A stretch of 64,000 nt of DNA from the NCBI RefSeq assembly GCF_017377395.1, contig NZ_CP061800.1:5043633-5107632 (forward strand). Reading direction: 5' to 3'. Shown here one piece after another: positions 16,750 through 25,967 of this stretch. Source of the stretch: Desulfonema magnum. GTDB taxonomy: Bacteria > Desulfobacterota > Desulfobacteria > Desulfobacterales > 4be13. A model generated the notes under the pieces. The model was not told where the DNA came from. It ran no database searches and worked only from the letters and a program-made list of their open reading frames with translations. The translations under genes were made by a program, and so were the position numbers. Position 1 is the stretch's first letter. Each line of letters opens with the position of its first letter.

Positions 16750-17853
16750 ATGACCTTACAGGATGAAATTAAAAAAGCCAAAAAAGAGATTGTATCTGAT
16801 GGTTATGATATGTCTGTTGGTGAGATTATAAGCCTCTATAAAGATGAAGAAATAATAATCAACCCTGATTTCCAACGCCTTTTCAGATGGAAAGAAGAGC
16901 AGAAAACGAAATTTATTGAATCTTTATTGCTCGGAATTCCGATTCCCCCGATTTTTGTATTTCAGAACGAAGACGGGATATGGGAACTTATTGACGGGCT
17001 TCAGCGTCTTTCCACAATCTTTGAGTTTGTTGGTATTCTTCGTCTGGCAGAGGAGAAGACTGCCTCACCGATATCTTTGGAGGGTACCAGATTTCTTCCG
17101 AGCCTTGCGGGAAAATATTGGGATTCGACATCAGATCAGGAAGACAATGGTATTGGAAAGGCAAATCAGTTTCAAATCAGGAGAGCGCGTATCCGCGTTG
17201 AAATCCTCAAAAGTGAGAGCGATCCTTTTGCCAAATATGAGCTTTTTCAGAGACTGAATACTGGCGGGACCAAATTATCAGAACAGGAAGTTCGGAACTG
17301 TATAACCGTAATGTTAAACAAAGGTTTTTATGAATGGCTGAGGGATTGCGCCAGTGACCCGGGGTTCATCACAACAGTTTCCCAAACAGAACGTGCTGCT
17401 AAAAGACAGATGCTCATGGAACTGGCCTTACGGTTTTTTATTTTTCGTAATATCCCATACAATGGCAAACTGAATGTGCGTGATTACCTTGATAATGCGC
17501 TTGTAAAGATTGCCACAGATCCTTCATTTTCAAAAAAAGATGAAGGGAGCATATTTTATCGCACCTTTGCTTTGTTTGACAGGTCCCTTGGCGAAAAAGC
17601 ATTTAAACTATGGGATGGCAGCGATTTCAAAGGCAAATCTCTGATGTCTCTTTTCGAAGTTATGGCCATAGGGGTCTCCAAAAATATTGATCAGATTGAA
17701 CAGATGACTCAGGACGAACAGGACGAATTCATCAGAGAAAAATCCAAAGCGCTTCTGGATAATAAGACTTTCCAGAAATACAAGACAAATGTCAGCGGAT
17801 CAGCACGTCTGGCTCATCTCCTGCCCATTGCCGAAGCCTTCTTAAAGCCATGA
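16750..17853 (+). CDS. DUF262 (GmrS-N-like/ParB-like) domain protein
   Basis: A 367-residue protein with an N-terminal DUF262 domain. NPDFQRLFRWKEEQKTKFIE, GIPIPPIFVF and the signature DGLQRLSTI are present, the last equivalent to DGQQR in GmrSD-type restriction systems, where this ParB-like fold has NTPase/nuclease function. The middle has FQRLNTGGTKLSEQEVRNC, also typical of standalone DUF262 proteins. There is no C-terminal DUF1524 HNH domain, so it is not a full GmrSD nuclease. Its stop overlaps the next gene by four bases (ATGA), so the two are translated together. I infer a defence or toxin-antitoxin-like role from the partner gene; it is unproven. Confidence 0.88.
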   Translation: MTLQDEIKKAKKEIVSDGYDMSVGEIISLYKDEEIIINPDFQRLFRWKEEQKTKFIESLLLGIPIPPIFVFQNEDGIWELIDGLQRLSTIFEFVGILRLAEEKTASPISLEGTRFLPSLAGKYWDSTSDQEDNGIGKANQFQIRRARIRVEILKSESDPFAKYELFQRLNTGGTKLSEQEVRNCITVMLNKGFYEWLRDCASDPGFITTVSQTERAAKRQMLMELALRFFIFRNIPYNGKLNVRDYLDNALVKIATDPSFSKKDEGSIFYRTFALFDRSLGEKAFKLWDGSDFKGKSLMSLFEVMAIGVSKNIDQIEQMTQDEQDEFIREKSKALLDNKTFQKYKTNVSGSARLAHLLPIAEAFLKP

Positions 17854-18275
17854 ACAAAATCAGAACATTAAATCAGTTGCGGGATTTTCTTGACCGGGAA
17901 TTTCTGTGGCGGTTAAAAGAAATTGCTGATTTAAAATCTTCTGTGCGTTCTTCCTCATCGTTAAGACGTAACACATTAACAAGAGCAGGGGTTCCCCTTT
18001 TATATGCACACTGGGAAGGTTTTGTCAAAAATTCATCGCTCGGATATGTCAGCTTTATTAACAGCCAAAGGCTCAGATATGAGGAGCTTGCTTCATGCTT
18101 TATTGTTTTTGGCTTAAAGGCAAAGCTGAATCAGTTGTCTTCATCAAAACAGTCCCGTCTCAACAGAGAGATTATAGAGTTTATGCTCGCTGAATTATCA
18201 GAAAAAGCTGTTCTTCAGGTGGAAAATGCTGTTGACACCGAATCAAATCTGAGTTCATCTGTTTTTGAAAACTAA
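17850..18275 (+). CDS. MAE_28990/MAE_18760-type HEPN protein, C-terminally truncated
   Basis: A 141-residue protein matching the N-terminal part of MAE_28990/MAE_18760 HEPN proteins: a REFLWRLKEIADLKS helix, then LRRNTLTRAGVPLLYAHWEG and FVKNSSLGYVSFIN. The family normally extends to about 220-250 residues and carries the RxxxxH ribonuclease motif near the C-terminus. Here the frame ends shortly after SNLSSSVFEN, before any such motif, and the neighbouring chemoreceptor gene starts 46 bases later. I found no continuation in the other frames. It is probably a truncated, possibly non-nucleolytic, partner of the DUF262 protein. Confidence 0.7.
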   Translation: MNKIRTLNQLRDFLDREFLWRLKEIADLKSSVRSSSSLRRNTLTRAGVPLLYAHWEGFVKNSSLGYVSFINSQRLRYEELASCFIVFGLKAKLNQLSSSKQSRLNREIIEFMLAELSEKAVLQVENAVDTESNLSSSVFEN

Positions 18276-18321
18276 TGATTAAAGAACTTCAAACTTGGTG
18301 AAAGTCTCTGAGGAAATACTT

Positions 18322-19449
18322 ATGAATAAACATGATGCACATCCGGCTAAAAATTTGAAATACATTACAGGCTGGTTCAGGAACAGACCATTCCTTATTT
18401 CACTGACAATAAGTATTGTTCCGCCATCTTTTTTTCTGTTCATCGTCCTGAACCCGACGCAGGCGACTACGGGGGCAGGCATTGTGATACTCAGTACTTT
18501 TTTGTCCATAAAAATCTACAGAGATTGCACCGGACAGGTATCGGGTTATGAGGAACTTATGGGACAAATCAGACAACGCTTATCTGCCATACAGGAAAAA
18601 ACTGAAAAAGAAACACTGAACATGATCTCCATTTTACGGGAAATTGTGAATAAAACCAAAGAGGGATCAGAAGAAGCAGATGCTGTGGTGACGTATTTTT
18701 TGGGCAGAACAGACGGAAAGGAAACCTGTTTCGGTACCAGCTACATTGATCAGATGATTCAGGAAAACGAAGCAGCTCTTACAGATTCCGGTTCTGTATT
18801 CCGCACCATCGGGCAGATCAATGAAGAGTTTTTGGAAAATCTGAAAGACATGTTCGATAAAGTGGAAGCGATTCGTAAGTTTGTGTCTGAGATAAACAAA
18901 ACCGCTTTTCAGACGAAAATTCTGGCCTTGAACGCAGCCATTGAGGCTGCCCGGGCAGGTGAGCATGGCCGTGGCTTTGCCGTGGTGGCCGGAGAAGTGC
19001 AAAAGCTTGCAGAACAGTCTGACAATACTGCATCGCATATCAATATCATTGTTGAAGCATCTGTGAGTACCATGGATGAACTCAGAGAAAACATAAACAA
19101 ACAAATCACCCGGGGAAAAACAGAGATGAATAATACTGAGGGAAAGCTGAAAGAAAAATTTGAGCGATTCAAAAAGTCTCTGAGAGACATATCAGAAGCT
19201 ATCAGTATTTTAACCCTGAATTATCATGCCATGTCACATGACATAGAAAATGCCGTGATATCTCTACAATTTCAAGATGTCATTGCCCAGGAAATAGATG
19301 ATCTCAGTACTTCTATTCTGACTTTTAACAAGCAAATCGGTATGCAGAAGAACGATATAAACAGGCTGAAGTCGCTATGGTCCGATAAAATTTCCACCGT
19401 CAGAAAACCCGGGACAGATGAAGATGAGGATAATGTCGAGTTTTTTTAA
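18322..19449 (+). CDS. Short methyl-accepting chemotaxis protein
   Basis: A 375-residue chemoreceptor. Two hydrophobic segments near the N-terminus (PFLISLTISIVPPSFFLFIV and a following stretch ending STFLSI) anchor it with almost no periplasmic domain. There is no HAMP domain. The signalling hairpin tip is intact: ALNAAIEAARAGEHGRGFAV. The later segment ENAVISLQFQDVIAQEIDDL is typical of receptors of this deltaproteobacterial group. It probably senses an internal or membrane signal. I start at the ATG at 18322, which has GAGG upstream, rather than the TTG at 18295. It may pass signals to the CheA encoded at 34984. Confidence 0.88.
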   Translation: MNKHDAHPAKNLKYITGWFRNRPFLISLTISIVPPSFFLFIVLNPTQATTGAGIVILSTFLSIKIYRDCTGQVSGYEELMGQIRQRLSAIQEKTEKETLNMISILREIVNKTKEGSEEADAVVTYFLGRTDGKETCFGTSYIDQMIQENEAALTDSGSVFRTIGQINEEFLENLKDMFDKVEAIRKFVSEINKTAFQTKILALNAAIEAARAGEHGRGFAVVAGEVQKLAEQSDNTASHINIIVEASVSTMDELRENINKQITRGKTEMNNTEGKLKEKFERFKKSLRDISEAISILTLNYHAMSHDIENAVISLQFQDVIAQEIDDLSTSILTFNKQIGMQKNDINRLKSLWSDKISTVRKPGTDEDEDNVEFF

Positions 19450-19480
19450 AATCTCAGGAGAGGCTGAGGAAATCAGAAAA

Positions 19481-19652
19481 CATCAAAAAATAAAATCCCC
19501 GTCAAACTATAGGCTTTAAGAAAAAAATTGTCCGGAGTGCCAAACTTGCAGTTTGGCAGAAGTGCCCATCAAAAAATAAAATCCCCGTCAAACTATAGGC
19601 TTTAAGAAAAAAATTGTCCGGAGTGCCAAACTTGCAGTTTGGCAGAAGTGCC
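19481..19652. repeat. Perfect 86-bp tandem duplication
   Basis: Copies at 19481-19566 and 19567-19652 are identical by eye. Each contains the hairpin GCCAAACTTGCAGTTTGGC. A third, inverted hairpin of the same kind lies at about 19675-19704. The region lies between the convergent chemoreceptor gene and the acyl-CoA synthetase gene (19450-19755) and may serve as a bidirectional terminator. No gene is present. Confidence 0.9.
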
Positions 19653-19755
19653 TGGTTTCCGGGCTTCGGAAATATTGCCAAACTGCAAGTTTGGCACTCC
19701 GGAGCGACAGACCGTTTTTTTAAATTCACAGAGGGTCTGACGGGGAAAGTTCATA

Positions 19756-21366
19756 TTAATGAACCATGCGGTCCCGGCCCTTCCACTCTTTTTCCCTAAG
19801 TTTGTACTTCTGAATCTTTCCTGTAGCTGTTTTTGGTAACTCACCGAATTCAATAACTTTAGGAGCTTTGAAGCGGGCAAGATTTTCTTTACAGAAACCA
19901 ATGATATCTTCGGCTGTGGGGTTTGCCCCCTCCTTGGGAACCACAAAGGCTTTGGGCACTTCTCCCCATTTTTCATCAGGTACCGGAACAACGGCCACTT
20001 CCAGAACATCCGGATGCCGATAAATGACATTTTCGATTTCAACAGTGGAAATATTTTCCCCGCCACTGATGATAATATCCTTTTTGCGGTCCATGATCTG
20101 CACATAATTATCCGGGTGCATCACTGCCAGGTCGCCGCTGTGAAACCAGCCGCCTTCAAAAGCCGTGGCCGTGGCCTCAGGGTCTTTGTAGTACCCCATC
20201 ATCACGTTGTTCCCCCGCATTACAATCTCACCAATGGTCTGCCCGTCACGGGGAACCGGTTCCATTGTGCCGGGGTCCACAACATCCATATACATGGCGA
20301 TAACATACGGGACACCCTGCCGTGATTTCATTTTTGCCTGCTCTTCAGCGGGCAGGTCTGCCCATGCGGGCTGCCACGCACAGATACTGTGAGGTCCGAA
20401 AACTTCAGTCAGCCCGTAGGTATGGGTGATATTTGCGCCCATGGACTCCATGTTCTGGATAATCGTTGGCGCGGGAGGCGCTCCTGCTGTCATGATTTGC
20501 AGTTCATCTTTTATCTTGACATTATTGGCTGTGGCATAAGTGGACATGGTAATCAGGACCGTGGGTGCAGCGCACAGATGGGAAACATTTTCTTGTTCTA
20601 TAAGACGATAAATCTCCTCAGCTACGACTGCCCGAAGACAGACATGCGTACCGCTCACGGCAGTGACCCCCCAGGTAAAACACCATCCGTTACAATGGAA
20701 CATGGGCAATGTCCAGAGATACACGGATTCGGAGTTAAAGCCTGATTCCAGCATTTCTCCCAGCGCATTCAGGTATGCCCCGCGGTGATGATACATCACA
20801 CCTTTGGGAAGTCCTGTGGTGCCGCTGGTGTAATTGATTGTTGCCACATCATACTCATCTTCCACAGCGATTTCCACGGGTTCGGCAGAACCGGTATTCA
20901 GGAATTCCTCGTATTCCATGCCGTCCAGAGGCTTTTCATCACTGATGTCGCAAATATTAACAAAGGTTTTTACCTGGGTTAACTCGTTCGCTATAGGTGC
21001 CACCAGCTTGGAAAATTCATTATCAACAAAAAGCGCTTTGGCGTCTGAGTGATTAATAATGTAAGAGACTTCATTTGAGGACAGCCGAATATTAACGCTG
21101 ACAAGGGCCGCGCCGATCATGGGCACGGCATAATGGGCTTCCAGCATGGGGGGAGTATTGGGGCAGACAAACGCGACTTTGTCTCCCTTGCCTACGCCTA
21201 TCTTCTTGAGCGCGCTGGCCAGCTGGTTTACTCTGTCATAGAACTCTTTGTAAGTGTAACGTTTATCTCCGTGAACAACCGCAACCTTGTCAGGATAAAT
21301 CGAGGCAGATCGCCTCAAAAAGATCACAGGGGTGAGGACATCAAAACAGACTTTGTTCTGAGACAT
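19756..21366 (-). CDS. Acyl-CoA synthetase (AMP-forming)
   Basis: A 536-residue ANL-superfamily ligase that activates a carboxylic acid through an acyl-adenylate to its CoA thioester. The P-loop YTSGTTGLPKG, the HTYGLTEVFGP adenine-binding motif, GGWFHSGDLA and the C-terminal lysine motif LPKTATGKIQKYKLR are intact. Overall sequence resembles DmdB/plant AAE-like medium- or long-chain enzymes; the actual acid is not determined. GGAG precedes the start. It lies on the same strand as a carboxylate symporter pair and a second synthetase, suggesting a fatty- or short-chain-acid uptake and activation set. Confidence 0.92.
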   Translation of the reverse strand: MSQNKVCFDVLTPVIFLRRSASIYPDKVAVVHGDKRYTYKEFYDRVNQLASALKKIGVGKGDKVAFVCPNTPPMLEAHYAVPMIGAALVSVNIRLSSNEVSYIINHSDAKALFVDNEFSKLVAPIANELTQVKTFVNICDISDEKPLDGMEYEEFLNTGSAEPVEIAVEDEYDVATINYTSGTTGLPKGVMYHHRGAYLNALGEMLESGFNSESVYLWTLPMFHCNGWCFTWGVTAVSGTHVCLRAVVAEEIYRLIEQENVSHLCAAPTVLITMSTYATANNVKIKDELQIMTAGAPPAPTIIQNMESMGANITHTYGLTEVFGPHSICAWQPAWADLPAEEQAKMKSRQGVPYVIAMYMDVVDPGTMEPVPRDGQTIGEIVMRGNNVMMGYYKDPEATATAFEGGWFHSGDLAVMHPDNYVQIMDRKKDIIISGGENISTVEIENVIYRHPDVLEVAVVPVPDEKWGEVPKAFVVPKEGANPTAEDIIGFCKENLARFKAPKVIEFGELPKTATGKIQKYKLREKEWKGRDRMVH

Positions 21367-21604
21367 TTTTCCATTCTCCTTTTGATTAATTTAGAAGTTT
21401 TCAGGATAGTTAAGATTTTTTAAATATTATTAAGGTGTGAAACGCCGGGGTGAAATTTTGGGACCACAGAAACCGAATATCCGACTTCTGAATCCCGAAT
21501 TCCACTTTTGCATTCGCCAAATAGAACATGAGAGGCTCAAAGCATAAATCACAAATAAAAAGCTATGGAAACCAGGTATTCCCAAACGCCCGGTTTTCTC
21601 TTCA

Positions 21605-23194
21605 TTATTCTTCAGGTCTCAAATCAAGAGAGTATTTCTGTATTGCTTTGTCACTGTTTGGTTTGGTAATCAGACTCACCAGAATGAAGAAGATGAACCC
21701 AACAAAGACCCAGTAAAACTGGTGGGGAGTTACAATTGTTTTGTCCAGGAAAAAAACATGGGCTGTCTTATGGACAGAATTCGCGTACATCCATGAAAAA
21801 CAGGACAAAAAGGTCATCACCAGAACATTTGTCGCGGCCGCGGCAGTTGTGGCTCTGGTCCACCAGATGCCCAGAATAAGCGGCGGTCCGCATGAACAAA
21901 GAATCACGACAAAGGCTGCTCCCGAAATATCCAGAACAAGTGCCGGCGGTTTAAAAGCAAAAAGCATACAGACAAATATCACAATTGTTGTCATCACACG
22001 GGCACACTGTACAGGTTTTTCTTCGGGCCATTTGTTTCCAAATACTTTTCCGAGAAGGTCCCGTCCCAAAAGAACATTCAGCACCATGGTCCAACCGGCT
22101 GCCGTGGCCATGGCCATGGCCAGTCCGCCGGCTGTAATAATCGCTAAAAGAAAGGGACTTTTCAGAGATTCCATAGCCGCAATCATCGAGTAATCTGTAA
22201 CAGTTGCTCCGGCCACACCAAAAGCAGTCTTCATATGCTTCAGAACATCTATGGCGCTGCTGATGCCCTCTGTCTGCATCAGGGGATGCATGGTTTCAAT
22301 CAGAACCCTTGCACCGGTTCCGATAATAATCAGTCCCGCGTACATGGCTCCGCCCAAAATAACTGCCCAGAAAACACTCCGCCGGGCCGCGTTGATATCC
22401 TGTGTGGTGAAGAACCGGACCACCGTGTAAGGCATGGCGGAAAAACCAAAATGCCAGGTGAAAAAGAAACCGACCACACCTGTCCACATGGACATCAGTT
22501 TGTGAGAGGGCGTTTCAGTGACATAAGGCATGTTGAAAAAATGGGGGCTGTTGGCCAGAACCGCATCTGTAAGCCCGTTCAGTCCGCCGTAATTTGAGAT
22601 GACATAAGCGGTTGCAAGCAGAGACGCCATGGTCATCATGATTCCCTGAAAAGCTGTTGAAATGGTTGTGGCCACCATGCCGCCCAAATAAATATAGGCA
22701 TATACCACAACTGCCGCGAGGACCACGGATAAAGCAAAATCGAGCCTGAGGATCGCCATCATGAAAAGGGCAGTACTCACAATGGAAAGGATGACATATG
22801 CAAACCCGCCGATAATGGTGGGAATACCTGCGATAAGCCGCATCCATTTTGTTTCATAACGATCCGCGTAATAATCAGTAAAAGAAGTGGGAGCATACTT
22901 ACGCAAAGGCGCAGCGGTCAGGAGTGTGGCAATGGGCATTCCCCCGATAATGCCGACCAGGGCCCACCAGAACGGATATCCAAGAATGAAGATAAAAGCA
23001 GGAAGTCCCAGAAAACTGGCAGGACTGAAATACGTGGCAGCAAGTGCGGAGCCGTTTACAAAAGGGCCTATTTTCCGGCCGGCAACATAAAATTCAGAAG
23101 CATCCGAAGATGCTTTTCGAGATGACCATCCGATCCAGAATAAAACCGCAAAATATGTCAGCGCCCCCATAATGACAATGGGATTAACTTCCAT
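21605..23194 (-). CDS. Sodium/solute symporter (acetate-permease-like)
   Basis: A 529-residue SSS-family transporter with about 13 membrane segments. The N-terminal SDASEFYVAGRKIGPFVNGS and FSPASFLGLPAF segments, and GGLAMAMATAAGWTMVLNVLLGRD, match acetate/pyruvate-type cation symporters of the ActP kind. It is preceded 71 bases upstream by a small membrane protein gene, the arrangement seen for paired transporters. Lying between two acyl-CoA synthetases, it probably imports an organic acid, though the substrate is inferred. A good Shine-Dalgarno sequence (GGAG) precedes the ATG. Confidence 0.9.
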   Translation of the reverse strand: MEVNPIVIMGALTYFAVLFWIGWSSRKASSDASEFYVAGRKIGPFVNGSALAATYFSPASFLGLPAFIFILGYPFWWALVGIIGGMPIATLLTAAPLRKYAPTSFTDYYADRYETKWMRLIAGIPTIIGGFAYVILSIVSTALFMMAILRLDFALSVVLAAVVVYAYIYLGGMVATTISTAFQGIMMTMASLLATAYVISNYGGLNGLTDAVLANSPHFFNMPYVTETPSHKLMSMWTGVVGFFFTWHFGFSAMPYTVVRFFTTQDINAARRSVFWAVILGGAMYAGLIIIGTGARVLIETMHPLMQTEGISSAIDVLKHMKTAFGVAGATVTDYSMIAAMESLKSPFLLAIITAGGLAMAMATAAGWTMVLNVLLGRDLLGKVFGNKWPEEKPVQCARVMTTIVIFVCMLFAFKPPALVLDISGAAFVVILCSCGPPLILGIWWTRATTAAAATNVLVMTFLSCFSWMYANSVHKTAHVFFLDKTIVTPHQFYWVFVGFIFFILVSLITKPNSDKAIQKYSLDLRPEE

Positions 23195-23265
23195 TTAAAA
23201 TTCTCCTTTGATCAGCGTGTTCAGTATTTGGATATCTCCAAAAAAACTCAGACCTAAAGCATCTG

Positions 23266-23493
23266 CTATTGTTTTGCTTCTCTTTTTTCTTCCATTTTAA
23301 CATAAAGGAAGGAAACAATAATATTAACTATCCACAATCCGAATATCCAGTTATAAATATAACACGCGGGAACACCCATAAATTTTGTCAGCGGCAGCTC
23401 CGGAATCGTCATTTCAAGAAACATGAAAAAAAAACACCATCCGTACATGACAGCCATTCCGACCCAGAATATTTTCGGCATACCTTTAAACAT
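23266..23493 (-). CDS. Small membrane partner of the symporter
   Basis: A 75-residue protein with two hydrophobic helices (GMAVMYGWCFFFMFLEM and IYNWIFGLWIVNIIVSFLYV). Small two-helix proteins (DUF485 and DUF4212 types) are commonly encoded directly before SSS transporters. I cannot say which family this belongs to. It has a strong Shine-Dalgarno sequence (AGGAGG) and lies in front of the symporter gene on the same strand. It is probably a transporter subunit. Confidence 0.75.
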   Translation of the reverse strand: MFKGMPKIFWVGMAVMYGWCFFFMFLEMTIPELPLTKFMGVPACYIYNWIFGLWIVNIIVSFLYVKMEEKREAKQ

Positions 23494-23514
23494 ACTTTCA
23501 GACCTCCTTTTCTA

Positions 23515-23765
23515 CTAGTCAGATGTCGGTAGTCAGTTTTTGGTAATCAGATATTGGTTGTCAGCAGTACACCACTTTGAAAGTTTGTCACCCCCCTGAT
23601 GCGTTTTGTAATTCTTATAAAATCAGACTTTTGTGTTCTGAAAAGGGGGTGACGTGTTTACAAAGTGGTGTCGTAGTCATTTCTTGGTTGTCAGTTTTTA
23701 GTTATCAGCTATCAGTTATCAGCCACTGATTAAAACGGATAACTTTTAACGGATAACTAAAAATT
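23515..23765. repeat. Palindrome embedded in octamer-like repeats
   Basis: An inverted repeat with ends ACACCACTTTG (23569-23579) and CAAAGTGGTGT (23661-23671) sits inside degenerate GGTTGTCAG/AGTTATCAG repeats (23515-23565 and 23690-23745). A related palindrome lies near 15908-16018. No gene is present. Confidence 0.8.
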
Positions 23766-23770
23766 AAAAA

Positions 23771-25399
23771 CTATTTTTTGCTCCATTCGTTATTTCTAAG
23801 TTCAACCCGACGGATTTTACCACTGATGGTTTTCGGCAGGGTCTCGCAAAATTCAATCTTCCGGGGGTACTTATAAGGAGCAGTAACCTTTTTTACATGG
23901 TCCTGAATCTCTTTGAGCAGTTCATCGCTTCCTGTGTAACCCGGTGTCAGAATGATGAATGCCTTGACAACTTCTCCCCGGGTCTCATCCGGGCTTGAAA
24001 CTACGGCTGACTCGGCAACAGCCGGATGCTCGAGCAGAGCGCTTTCCACCTCAAACGGACCGATACGATATCCTGATGTCAGGATAACATCATCAGAACG
24101 TCCCACAAACCAGAAATAGCCGTCTTCATCCACATAAGCCCTGTCACCGGTGAGATACCAGTCTCCCCGATAAACAGATGCGGTTCTGTCAGGTTCTTTC
24201 CAGTATTCTTTAAAGAGTCCCACGGGTCTGTTCGGCTTGACACGAACCGCGATGTCTCCCTCTGTATTCGGGGGAAGAACATTTCCGTCCTCATCAATCA
24301 CTTGCAGATCAAAACCAGGGGTACGTTTGCCCATGGAGCCGAACCTGGGTTCAAGACATGGAAAACTGCCTGCCAGAATAACGGTCTCTGTCTGTCCGTA
24401 ACCATCGCGAATCGTACATCCGGTGGCTTTTTTCCAAACGTCGATGATTTCAGGATTCAGGGGCTCACCTGCTCCCACGCAATGGCGGAGCGTGGGGAAC
24501 TTATACTGGCTCAGGTCTTCCAAAACCAGCATTCTGTAAATCGTCGGTGCCCCGCACATAACAGTGACCGGATATTTTGACAGCAGATTCAAAGTTTTTT
24601 TGGGATCAAAACGGTCCGTATAATGGATGAACTGAGCCGCGCCGCAGTTCCAGGGGCCGAAATAACTGCTCCAGGCAGCCTTTGCCCATCCGGTATCACT
24701 GATGTTCCAGTGCATATCTTCGGGTTTCAGATCCAGCCAGAATCTGCCTGTGACCTGATGAGCGAAGCCATACGAATGGGTATGAAGCGCCATCTTGGGA
24801 AGTCCCACTGTTCCTGAGGTAAAGTAAACAAGACAGTTGTCATCGCTTCTGGTTTTGGCAGTTTCAAATTCATCCGATGCCTTATCCACTTCATCTGTAT
24901 AAAAAAGCCAGCCGTCTCTTGGTTCGGTGATGACGATTTTATTTTTGACAGTGGTGCATTTGTCCGCAACTTCGTCAAACTTGGCAGCAATTTCGTTATT
25001 GGTGATAATACATACGGCTTCTGAGGTGTTGGCGCGGTATTCAAGGTCTTTTCCGGTCAGCTGGGTGGTTCCGGGAGCAAGCAGGGCACCCATGCGGATA
25101 CATGCGGTGAATGTTTCCCACCATTCAATGTTGCGAGGCAGGATAACCATCACCACATCCCCTTTTTTGACTCCCCTGGAAGTCAGGAGATTGGCAAGTT
25201 TTTTGGAAGCCTTGCTGAGATCAAGAAAGGTTTTCTTAATCTCTGTGCCGTCGTCATCAACCCACCACATGGCAAGTTTTTCAGGGTCCTGAGCCCATTT
25301 GTCAATCATTTCTCCTGCAAAATTAAAATACTCGGGAACTTCCCATTTGAATTCCTCATAGGTCTTGTCGTAATCGGTCATATTACTTGTCTGGCTCAT
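23771..25399 (-). CDS. MACS-type acyl-CoA synthetase
   Basis: A 542-residue AMP-forming ligase. It resembles the medium-chain (MACS) group: FNFAGEMIDKWAQDPEK at the N-terminus, YFTSGTVGLPKMALHTHSYG as the P-loop region, DGYGQTETVILAGSFP and LPKTISGKIRRVELR. The characteristic WNISDTGWAKAAWSSYFGPW segment is also present. It activates short- to medium-chain acids such as butyrate or benzoate-like substrates; which one is not shown. The start has GGAG upstream. A TetR-type palindrome lies about 380 bases upstream. Confidence 0.92.
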   Translation of the reverse strand: MSQTSNMTDYDKTYEEFKWEVPEYFNFAGEMIDKWAQDPEKLAMWWVDDDGTEIKKTFLDLSKASKKLANLLTSRGVKKGDVVMVILPRNIEWWETFTACIRMGALLAPGTTQLTGKDLEYRANTSEAVCIITNNEIAAKFDEVADKCTTVKNKIVITEPRDGWLFYTDEVDKASDEFETAKTRSDDNCLVYFTSGTVGLPKMALHTHSYGFAHQVTGRFWLDLKPEDMHWNISDTGWAKAAWSSYFGPWNCGAAQFIHYTDRFDPKKTLNLLSKYPVTVMCGAPTIYRMLVLEDLSQYKFPTLRHCVGAGEPLNPEIIDVWKKATGCTIRDGYGQTETVILAGSFPCLEPRFGSMGKRTPGFDLQVIDEDGNVLPPNTEGDIAVRVKPNRPVGLFKEYWKEPDRTASVYRGDWYLTGDRAYVDEDGYFWFVGRSDDVILTSGYRIGPFEVESALLEHPAVAESAVVSSPDETRGEVVKAFIILTPGYTGSDELLKEIQDHVKKVTAPYKYPRKIEFCETLPKTISGKIRRVELRNNEWSKK

Positions 25400-25967
25400 A
25401 TTTTCTCCTTACTAAAGATATTATTTAGTTACAGCATCTGTTTTTGTTTACAACCTGATTGAAATATAGTTAAACTAAAAAGTTAAGTTATAAACAGCCT
25501 CAGACCACCTCCCTTCAGAAGTATTCAGAATACATAGTATGTCCTGCTATATTTTTAAAAATAAATACGCTTCGGAATTATTTTATAAAAACCATTCTAA
25601 AACCCTATTTTACCGTTATATCCGCGGTAAGAAACTGAATCTTATTCATTGTAAAAAAAATTCAGTGTCCCTGAAAATAAATCCCCTGAACACCTTTCCC
25701 TTTGGTCCTCTTTGTTTTAAGGTGCTTTTAAAAATTGTTTCTTGTTCATAAGCAAAAAAATAAAAAAAATGTATATGAATATGAACGAGCGCTCAGTCAT
25801 AACATAAATGCACTCTATATTCATAATTTTAGAATTTGTCAAACTATTTTTCTACGCGTATTAAAATTTAATAAATCAGCAATACAAAATAACTCATATT
25901 TTAAACAATGGATATGAGTTCAGTCAGAAACAGAAACTTTCGAGTCAGATATCCCTAAAGCTGTGAC
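25400..25967. other. AT-rich intergenic region
   Basis: No gene is supported: two small plus-strand open frames (25539-25751 and 25735-25917) are AT-rich, have no good ribosome-binding site and no recognisable protein features. The only clear signal is the palindrome at 25781-25800, described separately. Confidence 0.6.
25781..25800. promoter_or_regulatory. TetR/FadR-like operator candidate
   Basis: A 20-base palindrome of the form ATGAnnGAGCGCTCnnTCAT. The GAGCGCTC core with symmetric flanks is typical of TetR-family regulators of fatty-acid metabolism. It lies in the intergenic region upstream of the MACS-type synthetase on the minus strand. No TetR gene is in the window. Confidence 0.5.

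Noticed and set aside
15686..18275. Genomic island integrated at tRNA-Val
   Set aside because: The DUF262-HEPN pair lies near the tRNA, but no integrase and no second copy of the tRNA 3' end were found.
22235..22597. Plus-strand 120-residue frame over the symporter
   Set aside because: Antisense of membrane-segment codons, with no homology cue.
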